Origin: Amycolatopsis acidicola
GTDB taxonomy: Bacteria; Actinomycetota; Actinomycetes; Mycobacteriales; Pseudonocardiaceae
DNA length: 60,810 nucleotides
NCBI RefSeq assembly: GCF_007713735.2
Contig: NZ_VMNW02000051.1
Coordinates: 1-60,810, forward strand
Reading direction: 5' to 3'
In this document: piece after piece, positions 34,041 to 42,389 of the stretch
Layout of the letters: the number at the start of each line of letters is the position of its first letter
Position numbering within the stretch: position 1 is the stretch's first letter
Position numbers and translations under genes: made by a program
Notes under the pieces: model-generated
Told to the model about the DNA's origin: nothing
Databases searched by the model: none
What the model saw: the letters and a program-made list of their open reading frames with translations, nothing else

Positions 34041-34826
34041 TCAGGTGTTCCGGCCGCCGTTCACGCCGAACACCTGGCCGGTGACGTACCCCGCCTCCTC
34101 GCTCACCAGGAAAGCGCACGCGGCGGCGATGTCCTCCGGGCGGCCCGGCCGGCGCACCGGCGTGCGCGCGGCATGGTGGTCGACACCCGCGCCGAGGAAC
34201 CCGCGTTCTTCGTTGCGGCGGGTCATCGGGGTGTCGATGAACCCGGGCGGGATGGTGTTCACCGTGATGCCCTCGGGTCCCAGCTCCAGCGCGAGTGCCT
34301 TGGTGAAGCCGACCACGCCCGCCTTCGAGGCGACGTAGTGGGTCATGAACGGCTGCCCGGAATGCGCGCTGGAGGAGGAGATGTTCACGATCCTTCCCCA
34401 GCGGGCGCCGATCATGTCGGGCACGGCGGCCTGGCAGCAGTGGAACGTGCCGGTCAGGTTCACCGCCAGGATCCGTTGCCACGCCGCGGCCGAGATGTTC
34501 ACGAAGCGTTTGAAGCCGTCCTTGCCCGCCGAGTTCACGAGGATGCTCACCGGCCCGTACCGTGCCCGCACCTCGTCCAGCCCGGCGTCGACCGCCGCGC
34601 GGTCCGCCACATCGACGGCGACCGCGCAGGCGTCGCCGCCGTCGGCACGGATCTTCGCCGCGGCGGCTTCCGCGGCCGGGCCGTCCAGGTCGAACACGCC
34701 CACCCGGGCACCGTCCCGCGCGAGGCGCCGCGCCACCGCGAGCCCGATCCCGGAGCCCGCGCCGGTGACCACCGCGGTCTTCCGCACCGCCGTCTCCACT
34801 GTCCGATCAGGACGGACGCTCGTCAC
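34041..34826 (-). CDS. SDR-family oxidoreductase, paralogue of the 59653 SDR
   Basis: A 261-residue classical SDR: TGAGSGIG from about residue 21, NSAGK in place of NNAG, catalytic serine (NISSSSAHSG) and HYVASKAG. The C-terminal two thirds is very similar to the SDR at 59653-60432 (shared THYVASKAG, PGRP.DIAAAC, GVNGGRNT), showing duplication inside the regulon. GTG at 34826 has GAGG upstream and overlaps the amidohydrolase gene by 20 bp; GTG at 34799 is an alternative. It is the last gene of the Rieske operon. Confidence 0.86.
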   Translation of the reverse strand: MTSVRPDRTVETAVRKTAVVTGAGSGIGLAVARRLARDGARVGVFDLDGPAAEAAAAKIRADGGDACAVAVDVADRAAVDAGLDEVRARYGPVSILVNSAGKDGFKRFVNISAAAWQRILAVNLTGTFHCCQAAVPDMIGARWGRIVNISSSSAHSGQPFMTHYVASKAGVVGFTKALALELGPEGITVNTIPPGFIDTPMTRRNEERGFLGAGVDHHAARTPVRRPGRPEDIAAACAFLVSEEAGYVTGQVFGVNGGRNT

Positions 34827-36045
34827 GGACCACCTCGCCGCCCTTCATGACGAACCGGACGTCCTCGGTGACGCCGATGTCGGCCAGCGGGTCGCCGGGC
34901 ACCGCGATCACGTCGGCCAGGAGCCCCGGCTCCAGCCGCCCGCGATCGTCGGCGTCGATGAGCTCCGCGGCGACCGTGGTGGCCGCGCGGATCGCCTGCA
35001 GCGGCGTCATTCCCCGCCGTACCAAGGCGAGCAGCTCCCTCGCGTTGCGACCGTGCGGGATGGCCGGTGCGTCGGTGCCACACGCGACCCGCACGCCCAG
35101 CTCGATGGCGCGGCTGATCGTCGCCCGGGAGCGCGGGAACACCTCGGCGGCCTTGGCCTGCAGCTCCGGCGCCGCGTTCGAGGTGTCCATGCCCTCGGTC
35201 AGATACGTTGTGGCGACAAGGAAAGTCTCGCGCTCCAGCATCAGCCGCAAGGTCTCTTCGGTCGCCAGCGAACCGTGCTCGATGCAGTCGATCCCGGCGT
35301 CGACGGCGTTGCGGATGGCCTCGTCGCCCATGCAGTGCGCGGCCACCTTCAACCCCGCGCGATGTGCTTCGTCCACAATGGCCCGGAGCTCTTCGTTCGA
35401 GTACTGCTGCGCCCCGGCCGGGCCGGTGTGCGACATGACGCCGTTGGACGCGCACACCTTGATCACCCGCGCGCCGTGCTTGATCTGGTAGCGCACGGCC
35501 CTGCGCACCTCGGCGACGCCGTCGGCGATCCCTTCCTCCACCGACAAGGGCAGCACGTGCGGCGCCAGCGCCTGGAACATCGTGGGGTCCAGATGCCCGC
35601 CGGTCGGGGTGATCGCGTGCCCGGCGGGCACCACCCGCGGCCCCTCGATCCAGCCGAGGTCGATCGCCTTGCGCAGCGCGACGTCGAGCAGCAGCCCGCC
35701 GGTCTGCACGAACAACCCGAGGTTGCGCACCGTGGTGAGGCCCGCCCGCAACGTCCGCCGCGCGTTGGCCACGGCGCGCAGCGTGCGCACCGCCGGGTCG
35801 TCTTGCACCGGGTTGAGCGGGCTGCGGTGGTCCGGCCCGCCGAGGAGCAGGTTGACCTCCATGTCCATCAGCCCGGGCAACAAGGTGACGTCGCCGAGGT
35901 CGAGCACCTCCGCGTCCTCGGGTGCGGCCTCGGCGATCCGGCCGTCGACGACGGCCAGCTCGGCCTGTTCGATCAGCTCGCCCTTGTCCACGTCGAGCAT
36001 CCGGGCGGCCCGCAGGCGGACCGGCGGCCTCGGCTTGCGCGGCAC
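34807..36045 (-). CDS. Imidazolonepropionase-like amidohydrolase with altered metal site
   Basis: A 412-residue amidohydrolase of the prolidase/imidazolonepropionase-like branch. Most ligands are visible: the lysine in VIKVCASNG, histidines in AAHCMGDEA and CIEHGS, and the aspartate in GTDAP. The first-strand HxH that binds the two metals is replaced by Glu63-Val-Asn65 (GLMDMEVNLLLGG). Either a mono-metal enzyme or a different chemistry is implied. GTG at 36045 is chosen for AAGGAG 6 bases upstream. It lies between the 109-residue protein and the SDR in the Rieske operon. Confidence 0.84.
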   Translation of the reverse strand: MPRKPRPPVRLRAARMLDVDKGELIEQAELAVVDGRIAEAAPEDAEVLDLGDVTLLPGLMDMEVNLLLGGPDHRSPLNPVQDDPAVRTLRAVANARRTLRAGLTTVRNLGLFVQTGGLLLDVALRKAIDLGWIEGPRVVPAGHAITPTGGHLDPTMFQALAPHVLPLSVEEGIADGVAEVRRAVRYQIKHGARVIKVCASNGVMSHTGPAGAQQYSNEELRAIVDEAHRAGLKVAAHCMGDEAIRNAVDAGIDCIEHGSLATEETLRLMLERETFLVATTYLTEGMDTSNAAPELQAKAAEVFPRSRATISRAIELGVRVACGTDAPAIPHGRNARELLALVRRGMTPLQAIRAATTVAAELIDADDRGRLEPGLLADVIAVPGDPLADIGVTEDVRFVMKGGEVVRDERPS

Positions 36046-36059
36046 GCTTCGCTCCTTTC

Positions 36060-36389
36060 TCAGACAGCGGGTTCGAGTACGGCGTCGATGCTCGACGCGC
36101 CGCTGTCCGGGACCTTCGGCTGCCGCCAGCCCTCCACCGGGAACGCCACCGTGACCAGCGAGCAGAACAGCCACAGCAGGTGCTTGTCCTGCTCGCCGAT
36201 GTCGTCCATCGACACGGTCTTGAGGTACTCGGTGCCGGACTCCAGCAGCGGGAACGCCGCGTCGTAGAAGGCCTGCAGCTCCTCCATCGTGCTGCCGAAC
36301 CGCTTGGCGTAGCGGGCTCGTTCACCGTGGATAGCCCAATCCGCGAAGGGTTCGAGCGCCGCGAACCGCGCGGGGAAGACGCCGGTCAT
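36060..36389 (-). CDS. Small protein associated with Rieske oxygenase
   Basis: A 109-residue soluble protein with no family I can name. It is mostly helical, rich in aromatic residues (FADWAIHGERARYAKRFG, HLLWLFCSLV), with a single cysteine. It is too short for the usual NTF2-fold small subunit of ring-hydroxylating oxygenases (about 150-180 residues). Its ATG overlaps the Rieske stop by 4 bp, so equal production with the oxygenase is likely; a subunit or assembly role is an inference. Confidence 0.65.
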   Translation of the reverse strand: MTGVFPARFAALEPFADWAIHGERARYAKRFGSTMEELQAFYDAAFPLLESGTEYLKTVSMDDIGEQDKHLLWLFCSLVTVAFPVEGWRQPKVPDSGASSIDAVLEPAV

Positions 36390-37669
36390 TTCGCCTCCGG
36401 GTTCTGCCGGCCTGCCTGGTAGTCACGCACGTACTGCTGCGCGGTGTTGTGCAGGTGGCGCAGCAGGACTTCCTGGTCGTTGAGCGGGAACTCCGTGACG
36501 GCACGGGATTCCAGCATGGTCTGGGTGGCTTCGAGGGTGTTGCCGTCCTGCAGCCCGTACTCCTTGAACGACACCACCGCGCGTTCCTGCTGCAGCCGCT
36601 CGTAGGCGTTCTTCGGCGGCACGAAATACGCGGTGCCCTCGAAGATGTGCGTGTTGTAGGAGGTGGGCCAGTAGTGGTAGGTCAGCACCCAGTTCTGCTT
36701 CCAGATCAGCAGCATGAAGTTCGGGAAGAAGACGAACGAGTCCATCCCCCAGTGCTTGTGCCTGCCGGGGTTCACCGCCGGCGGCAGCTCCTCGGTGCGC
36801 AGCCCGATGTCGGGGCCCTCCCACGGGCCGAACAGCCCGCTGCGCAGCACGCGCTCGACGGGCTTGACCATCGTCATCTCCTTCGGCGGCGCGGAACCGC
36901 CCCACGAGGAGACCATGCTGTGCGGGCCGTCGACGTCGTAATGCAGCGCCTCGTAGCCGAACTTCTGGATCTTGCGCGCCTCCTCGGGCTCGTACTGGCC
37001 CTGGTGCAGGATCGGCGCGTGGTAGAACTCGGCGAAGGCGTCGATGAACAGCTTCCAGTTGCTGCCGATCTCCGCGCGGTACTTGTGCACCTGGGTGAGC
37101 TTGCCGAACGGGTAGCCCTCGATGCCCTTGGCGAAATTGCCGAGATACTCCCGTAACGGCGTGGTGTTCCCGGGGTCGAGGTTGACGAAGATGAACCCCT
37201 CCCACACCTCCGCCTGCACGCCGACGAGCCCGAACCGGTCCTTGTCGAGGTCGAAGAACTCGCCCTCCTGCTGGACGAAGGTGAGCTTGCCGGTCAGGTC
37301 GTAGCGCCAGGCGTGGTACTTGCAGGTGAACTGGCGGCAGACCCCGCTGACCTCCTCGCGCGGGAAGTCGTTCCACACCAGCTTGTTCCCGCGGTGCCGG
37401 CACACGTTGTGGAAGGCGCGCACCTCGTCGTCGGTGCCGCGGACCACGATCACCGACGTGCGGGCCGCGTCCAGCTCCTTGGTGAAGTAGCTGCCCTTGC
37501 GCGGCAGCTGCTCGAGCCGGCCCACGTTCAGCCAGGTGCGGCGGAAGATGGCGTCGCGCTCCAGCTCGTAGAACTCCGGCGAGATCGAGTCCGCGTACGA
37601 ACGGGGACCGGTGTCGATCCCGAAATGCTCCGTCCAGCTGCCCTCGGCGGGCTTGGTGAAGTGTGCCAT
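36386..37669 (-). CDS. Rieske non-heme iron oxygenase, alpha subunit
   Basis: A 427-residue ring-hydroxylating-type oxygenase. The Rieske [2Fe-2S] site is formed by CRHRG (about residue 88) and CKYHAW (about residue 115). The mononuclear iron site lies around FIDAFAEFYHAPILH (residues 205-219), giving the two histidines. The ATG at 37669 follows CGGAGGACC. No ferredoxin or reductase gene is adjacent, so electron donors must come from elsewhere. It is the first gene of an operon with the 109-residue protein, amidohydrolase and SDR, with operator locus G about 40-70 bp upstream. Confidence 0.87.
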   Translation of the reverse strand: MAHFTKPAEGSWTEHFGIDTGPRSYADSISPEFYELERDAIFRRTWLNVGRLEQLPRKGSYFTKELDAARTSVIVVRGTDDEVRAFHNVCRHRGNKLVWNDFPREEVSGVCRQFTCKYHAWRYDLTGKLTFVQQEGEFFDLDKDRFGLVGVQAEVWEGFIFVNLDPGNTTPLREYLGNFAKGIEGYPFGKLTQVHKYRAEIGSNWKLFIDAFAEFYHAPILHQGQYEPEEARKIQKFGYEALHYDVDGPHSMVSSWGGSAPPKEMTMVKPVERVLRSGLFGPWEGPDIGLRTEELPPAVNPGRHKHWGMDSFVFFPNFMLLIWKQNWVLTYHYWPTSYNTHIFEGTAYFVPPKNAYERLQQERAVVSFKEYGLQDGNTLEATQTMLESRAVTEFPLNDQEVLLRHLHNTAQQYVRDYQAGRQNPEAK

Positions 37670-37704
37670 GTGGTCAGGTCCTCCGGTATCGGCGACACCG
37701 CGAC

Positions 37705-37741
37705 GATAGCAACGATCTCCAAAAATGAGAAGCTCATTTCC
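37705..37741. promoter_or_regulatory. GAGAAT-like operator pair, locus G
   Basis: GAGAAGCTCATTTCC at 37727-37741 (9 of 12) and GATAGCAACGATCTC at 37705-37719 (7 of 12) are 22 bp apart, between the divergent Rieske and TetR genes. The region can also be read as a different palindrome, AAATGAGNNNCTCATTT (37723-37739), so a site for the adjacent TetR protein is an alternative. Confidence 0.55.
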
Positions 37742-37862
37742 GCCGGATTCTTCCGGTGTGATCGGCGTTCTCACCTGCCGGGAGCCGTACCGGAGGCCGA
37801 CGCGCCGGGGCTTGTCCCGCGCACCGGCGGAGCACCCGCTAAACTGCGGTTATGGTGTTTTC

Positions 37863-38537
37863 GTGGCACAGAGGACGGATCCGGTGACCAGCCCCGGAGA
37901 AGAGCCCGCCTGGCGGCAGCGTGCCGTGGAGCGCTCCATCAAGTCGGCCAAGGTCCGCGCCGAGAAACGCGTGCAGCGGTTCCTCGACGCCGCGCAGGTC
38001 ATCATCGGTGAAAAGGGCAGCACGGATTTCACGGTGCAGGAGGTCGTCGACCGCTCACGGCAGTCACTGCGCGGCTTCTACCAGCACTTCAGCGGGAAAC
38101 ACGAGCTGTTGCTGGCGCTGTTCGAGGACGCGCTGACGCGCACCACCGACCAGATCAGGGCGGCCGCCGCGGGCCACGACGAGCCGCTGGACAAGCTGAA
38201 AACGGCCGTGCAGCTGCTGTTCGAGCTCTGCCGGCCGGACCCGGCCGCGCAGCGCCCGCTGTTCACCGACTTCGCGCCGCAGCTGCTGGTCTCGCACCCG
38301 AACGAGGTCAAGGTGGCGCACGCGCCGCTGGTCGAGCTGTTCACCGAGCTGCTCACCGAGGCCGCCGACGCGAAGAAACTGCGCACCGACGTCAAACCGC
38401 GCCGGATGGCGGCGCTGGTGATGCAGACGGTCATGTTCAACGCGCAGTCCAGCGGCGGCGGGGACGAGGACACGGCGCACCCGCTGACCACCGAGGAGAT
38501 CTGGGAGTTCTGCGCGCACGGTTTCGCCCGACGCTGA
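37863..38537 (+). CDS. TetR-family regulator beside Rieske operon
   Basis: A 224-residue TetR protein. The helix-turn-helix occupies about residues 36-82 (DFTVQEVVDRSRQSLRGFYQHF) after a long basic N-terminus (SIKSAKVRAEKRVQRFLDAA, a typical first helix of mycobacterial TetR proteins near oxygenase genes). GTG at 37863 is preferred; no ribosome binding site is seen, and leaderless translation is possible. Its divergence from the Rieske operon and the atypical palindrome there make it a candidate local regulator, and the second candidate for the GAGAAT regulon. Confidence 0.8.
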   Translation: MAQRTDPVTSPGEEPAWRQRAVERSIKSAKVRAEKRVQRFLDAAQVIIGEKGSTDFTVQEVVDRSRQSLRGFYQHFSGKHELLLALFEDALTRTTDQIRAAAAGHDEPLDKLKTAVQLLFELCRPDPAAQRPLFTDFAPQLLVSHPNEVKVAHAPLVELFTELLTEAADAKKLRTDVKPRRMAALVMQTVMFNAQSSGGGDEDTAHPLTTEEIWEFCAHGFARR

Positions 38538-38572
38538 GAACGTTATTCTCATAGCGGTAGAGTTCGATTACA
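38536..38572. promoter_or_regulatory. GAGAAT operator, locus H
   Basis: GAGAACGTTATTCTC at 38536-38550 (11 of 12) overlaps the stop codon of the TetR gene; a weaker copy (7 of 12) is at 38558-38572, 22 bp away and just before the thioesterase start. Confidence 0.72.
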
Positions 38573-38581
38573 CTCGGGTGC

Positions 38582-39397
38582 ATGCCCGACCTGTGGACGG
38601 ACCTGCTCGGCTGCCTCGACCTCGAAGCCCCCGCTGACGCGGGCGCCAACGGCCACGCGGTGCTGCGCGGGCGGAACCAGGAGCTGAGCTACCACCGGAT
38701 CTTCGGCGGCCAGCTGCTCGCGCAGTTCCTCCGCGCGGCCTGCCTGACCTGCCCGGACAAGGCCGTGAAGTCGGTGCACACGCTGTTCGCCAAGGAAGGC
38801 AATGCGGACGAGCCGGTGTGCTATGAGGTGACCAAACACCACGAAGGCCGCTCGTTCGCCGGGCTCTCGATCATCGCCCGCCAGGCCCACGGCGTCGCGG
38901 CCACGGCGTCGGTTTCGATGCACGCCCCCGAAGCGGGTTTGGACCGGCAGACGGCGCCGGTGCTTCCGTCGCTGCCCAAGGACGAGCACCGGATCGAGCT
39001 CGGGCTGATCCCGTGGGAAACCCGCACCACCACCGATCTCGACGCCCGCGAATCCGGCTGGCCCGAGTTCGATCTGTGGATGCGCACGCCGGCCGTGGAC
39101 CCGGGCCTGGCGCCCGCGCTGGTCGCGTACGCCACGGATCTCAGCCTGATCGGCACCGCGCTGCGTCCCGTGGAAGGCGTGAGCCAGCGCGACGCGGGCA
39201 AGGCGTTCACCTCGGCCGTCACGTCGCACACGGTGTGGTTCCACCGGCCCTTCCGCACCGACGGCTGGCTGCTTTTGCGCCAGCACAGTCCGGTGGTCGC
39301 GCACGGCCGGTGTTTCGGCCGCGGCGACGTGCTCACCGAAGACGCTTCGCTCGTCGCCTCCTACGCGCAGGAGGCGCTGCTCCGTTTCCCAGGCTGA
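38582..39397 (+). CDS. tesB: Acyl-CoA thioesterase II (TesB-type)
   Basis: A 271-residue double-hotdog thioesterase releasing free acid and CoA. The first hotdog has RIFGGQLLAQFL and the second has SLIGTAL and ASYAQEALLR, both typical for TesB. The catalytic aspartate is in YATDLSLIG; threonine and glutamine partners are likely in the SVHTLF and SQRD regions. In catabolic clusters it may relieve CoA trapping by dead-end acyl-CoAs. It lies 9 bp after operator locus H and is followed 29 bp later by the DapB-like gene. Confidence 0.87.
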   Translation: MPDLWTDLLGCLDLEAPADAGANGHAVLRGRNQELSYHRIFGGQLLAQFLRAACLTCPDKAVKSVHTLFAKEGNADEPVCYEVTKHHEGRSFAGLSIIARQAHGVAATASVSMHAPEAGLDRQTAPVLPSLPKDEHRIELGLIPWETRTTTDLDARESGWPEFDLWMRTPAVDPGLAPALVAYATDLSLIGTALRPVEGVSQRDAGKAFTSAVTSHTVWFHRPFRTDGWLLLRQHSPVVAHGRCFGRGDVLTEDASLVASYAQEALLRFPG

Positions 39398-39426
39398 GTT
39401 TTCCCGCTGACACGACGAGGTGTGCG

Positions 39427-40464
39427 ATGGAAACCGTTCCCCGGCGGGTGGTCCAGTGGGCCACCGGCACCATCGGCACGCGGGCGCTGCGCGCGGTGAT
39501 CGAGCATTCGGCGCTGGAGCTCGCCGGGGTCTACGTGCACAGCCCGGAGAAGGCCGGGCGCGACGCGGGTGAGCTGTGCGGCCTGGGGCCCACCGGCGTC
39601 ACGGCGACGAACGACGCCGGCGAGGTCCTGGCGCTCGGCGCCGATTGCGTGCTGTACATGCCGATCGCCTGCGACCTGGACGAGGTGTGCCGGATCCTGG
39701 CGGCGGGCACGGACATCGTCACCACGCGCGGCGAGTTCCACCATCCCGCGAGCATGGATCCCGCGGCGCGGCAACGGGTCGAGGCCGCGTGCGCGCGGGG
39801 CGGGACGTCGATCCACAGTACCGGCAGCAGTCCCGGGTTCATCACCGAAGCGGTGCCCCTGGTGCTGACCTCGATCCAGCGGCGGCTGGACAGTCTCGTC
39901 ATCCACGAGTACGCCGACCTGTCGCGGCGCGACTCGCCCGGCCTGCTGTTCGAGGTGATGGGCTTCGGGAAGCCGCCCGGCGCGTTCGACGAGCGGAAGC
40001 TTTCCCATGCACGGACGAGTTTCGGCCCTTCGCTGCGGCTCGTGGCCGAGGCGCTGGGCCTGCCGCTCGACGAGGTTCGGGCCAGCGGTGACGTGGCCGT
40101 CGCGAAGTCCGATGTGGACATCGCCGCCGGGACGCTGCGGGCGGGAACGGTGGCGGCACAGCAGATCACCGCGTCCGGGATCCACAAGGGACGCTCGTTG
40201 CTGGGTTTCCGCGCGACCTGGTACTGCACGACGGAACTGGAGCAGGACTGGGACCTGCGCGCCACCGGCTGGCGGGTGACGGTGGACGGGGACGCGCCCC
40301 TCGACGTCGAGCTGCGTTTCCCGGTGCCGCTGGAGAACATGGCCGCCGTCTCGCCCGGCTACACGGCCAACCGCGCGGTGAACGCCGTCCCGTACGTCTG
40401 CGACGCGGCGCCGGGGATTCGCACGTCCCTGGATCTGCCGCAGATGGTCGCGACCCTGGGGTGA
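39427..40464 (+). CDS. DapB-like NAD(P)-dependent dehydrogenase
   Basis: A 345-residue protein related to dihydrodipicolinate reductase and 2,4-diaminopentanoate dehydrogenase. The N-terminal Rossmann motif is VVQWATGTIGTRAL (residues 8-21), followed by a DapB-like C-terminal fold. Such proteins are common next to steroid and lipid catabolic genes in actinobacteria, but their reaction is not established. ATG at 39427 is preceded by GACGAGG. It forms a two-gene unit with the thioesterase. A large repeat array follows directly. Confidence 0.8.
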   Translation: METVPRRVVQWATGTIGTRALRAVIEHSALELAGVYVHSPEKAGRDAGELCGLGPTGVTATNDAGEVLALGADCVLYMPIACDLDEVCRILAAGTDIVTTRGEFHHPASMDPAARQRVEAACARGGTSIHSTGSSPGFITEAVPLVLTSIQRRLDSLVIHEYADLSRRDSPGLLFEVMGFGKPPGAFDERKLSHARTSFGPSLRLVAEALGLPLDEVRASGDVAVAKSDVDIAAGTLRAGTVAAQQITASGIHKGRSLLGFRATWYCTTELEQDWDLRATGWRVTVDGDAPLDVELRFPVPLENMAAVSPGYTANRAVNAVPYVCDAAPGIRTSLDLPQMVATLG

Positions 40465-40645
40465 TCCGCGCCGGGGCGTTGCTTCGCGCCAGGGGCCGCC
40501 GCCCCGCGCCCCGCACCACCAGCCACCGCCGGGAACGGCCAACACGCCCGCGGGGATGGCGAACACCCGCCCCGGAACGGCCAACACACCAACGGGAGCG
40601 GCCGACAAGCCGACGGGAACCGCCAGCTCGCCAGCGCCAGCGGCG

Positions 40646-40704
40646 AACACGCCCGCGCGAGCCGCCACCGCCCCGGGCGCAACGGGCACCATCAACCGGA
40701 CCAC
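40646..40704. repeat. Perfect 59-bp direct repeat, copy 1
   Basis: This segment is identical, base for base, to 40770-40828. It begins AACACGCCCGCGCGAGCC and ends AACCGGACCAC. The repeat distance is 124 bp, indicating a recent internal duplication within the 21-bp array. Confidence 0.9.
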
Positions 40705-40769
40705 CCGACACACTCGCGGCGCCAGCCAACACGCCCACCGGAACAGCCACCACTCCCGCGCCACCAGCC

Positions 40770-40828
40770 AACACGCCCGCGCGAGCCGCCACCGCCCCGG
40801 GCGCAACGGGCACCATCAACCGGACCAC
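40770..40828. repeat. Perfect 59-bp direct repeat, copy 2
   Basis: The second copy of the 59-bp segment at 40646-40704, with no differences. The non-array half of it (GGGCACCATCAACCGG) interrupts the 21-bp phase in both places. Confidence 0.9.
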
Positions 40829-40970
40829 GCGGCACACCCGCGCCAGCAGCTACACCCACGCCACCAGCCAACACACCAACCAGAACCCCCCAACACACCC
40901 CCGGGAACCGCCAACACGCCAGCGCGGGCGGCCAACACGCCGGCGCGCCGGGAGTGGGAGGGCGGCGCCG

Positions 40971-42389
40971 CTAGGCGGGCGCACCGGTCAGGTCGGCCAG
41001 CAGGACGCGGCGCAGGAGTTTGCCCGTCTCGGTCTTGGGCAGCTCGTCCCGGAAGACCACGGCGTCCGGGGTTTTCGACGAGCGCAGGCGGGACCGTACC
41101 CAGGCGCGGATCTCCTCCGGATCGCCCTCGCCCACGACGACCGCGACGAGGCGCTGGCCCCATTCCGCGTCGGGCAGCCCGAGTACGGCCGCCTCGGTCA
41201 GGCGCGGGTGCGCCAGCAGCACGTCCTCGATCTCGGCGGGCGCGATGTTCTCGCCGCCGCGGATGATCGTGTCGTCGGCGCGGCCCTCGATGTAGAGGTA
41301 GCCGGCGTCGTCGACGCGGCCGAGGTCGCGCGTCGCGAACCAGCCGCCGTCGTCCAGGGAACTCCTGCCGCCGTACTCGCCGGAGATCTGCTCGCCGCGC
41401 ACGAACACCAGCCCCGTCTCCCCCGCGCCCACCCGGCCACCGTCCTCCGCGCGGATCTCGATCTCGATCCCCGGCAGCGGCCTGCCCACCGAACCCAGCC
41501 TGTCCCGCACCACCGGATCCGCCGAGGCGAACGCCGCACGGTGGTCCTCCGGCCCCAGCACCGCGACCGTCGACGCCGTCTCCGTCAGCCCGTAGGCGTT
41601 CACGAAACCCGTGTCCGGAAACACTTCCAGCGCCCGTTCGAGCACCCGGCGCGGTGTGCGGGCACCGCCGTAGGACAGCGTGCGCAGGGTGGGCACCGAC
41701 GCCGTGCCCTCACCGATCGCGGCCACGATGCGGGCGAGCATCGTCGGCACGACCATCGCGTTCGTCACGCCTTCCCGCCGTACCGTGCCCAGCCATCCGG
41801 CGGCGTCGAAGGCGGGCAGGTAGACCACCCGGCGCCCGGTGTACAAATTGGACAGCAGGTTCGTCAGGCCCGCGATGTGGTAGGGCGGAGCGGCCACCAG
41901 CGCCGCGTCCTCCTCGGCGGCCGACGCGAACTCCAAGGTGTTGAGCACGTACGCCAGCAGATGCCGATGCCGCAGCACCGCCGCCTTCGGTTCCGACGTC
42001 GTGCCGCTCGTGTAGATCAGCACGGCCACGGCGTCGGCGACCCACTCGGGCACTTCCCCTTGCGGTGCCTGGGTTTCCAGCAGCTCCCCGGGGTTCTCCA
42101 CGACCAGCGCCCCCGGATGCCGTTCGCGCAGCGCCGAAAGCTGCGCCTCCCCGAGCCGGTAGTTCAACGGCACGAACGGAACCCCGGCCAGCGCCGCCCC
42201 GAACAACGCGACCGGGTACGCAAGATGGTTGGCGCCCAGGTAAAGCACGGCCGGGTAGCCCCGGAACCGCTCCGCCGCCGCGCGGGCGTGCCCGAGCAAC
42301 TCACCCGCGGTCAGGGACCGCCCGCCTTCGGTGACCACGGGCTTCGAACCGGCGGCGGCCGCCATCTCCAGGATCATCGCGATGTTCAT
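40971..42389 (-). CDS. Acyl-CoA ligase (FadD-type)
   Basis: A 472-residue AMP-forming CoA ligase, slightly short because the N-terminal domain is compact. The P-loop is TSGTTSEPKA, then YGLTETAS, the hinge RDLGRVDDAGYLYIEGR and the catalytic lysine in TETGKLLRR. It is the last gene of a six-gene operon (LLM, ligase, dehydrogenase small and large subunits, hydratase, ligase), with a 4-bp overlap to the hydratase gene. Substrate unknown. Confidence 0.87.
   Translation of the reverse strand: MNIAMILEMAAAAGSKPVVTEGGRSLTAGELLGHARAAAERFRGYPAVLYLGANHLAYPVALFGAALAGVPFVPLNYRLGEAQLSALRERHPGALVVENPGELLETQAPQGEVPEWVADAVAVLIYTSGTTSEPKAAVLRHRHLLAYVLNTLEFASAAEEDAALVAAPPYHIAGLTNLLSNLYTGRRVVYLPAFDAAGWLGTVRREGVTNAMVVPTMLARIVAAIGEGTASVPTLRTLSYGGARTPRRVLERALEVFPDTGFVNAYGLTETASTVAVLGPEDHRAAFASADPVVRDRLGSVGRPLPGIEIEIRAEDGGRVGAGETGLVFVRGEQISGEYGGRSSLDDGGWFATRDLGRVDDAGYLYIEGRADDTIIRGGENIAPAEIEDVLLAHPRLTEAAVLGLPDAEWGQRLVAVVVGEGDPEEIRAWVRSRLRSSKTPDAVVFRDELPKTETGKLLRRVLLADLTGAPA

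Larger units (their letters stand above)
40538..40952. repeat. 21-bp repeat array 3
   Basis: About twenty degenerate 21-bp units of the form CCAACACGCCCGCGCGAGCCG between the convergent DapB-like and acyl-CoA ligase genes. Units are best preserved at 40538-40558, 40769-40789 and 40932-40952, and the phase is broken at about 40685-40725. The array contains a perfect 59-bp direct repeat. Open frames across it are a by-product of the period; no gene is supported in this 506-bp gap. Confidence 0.8.

Noticed and set aside
37723..37739. AAATGAGNNNCTCATTT as proof of a separate operator
   Set aside because: The same bases can be read as a degenerate GAGAAT site with a partner 22 bp away; one occurrence cannot decide between the readings, so it is kept only as an alternative.
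40538..40952. CRISPR or large surface-repeat protein
   Set aside because: The units are degenerate and contiguous; open frames lack start signals, and the convergent flanking genes leave this gap for non-coding sequence.
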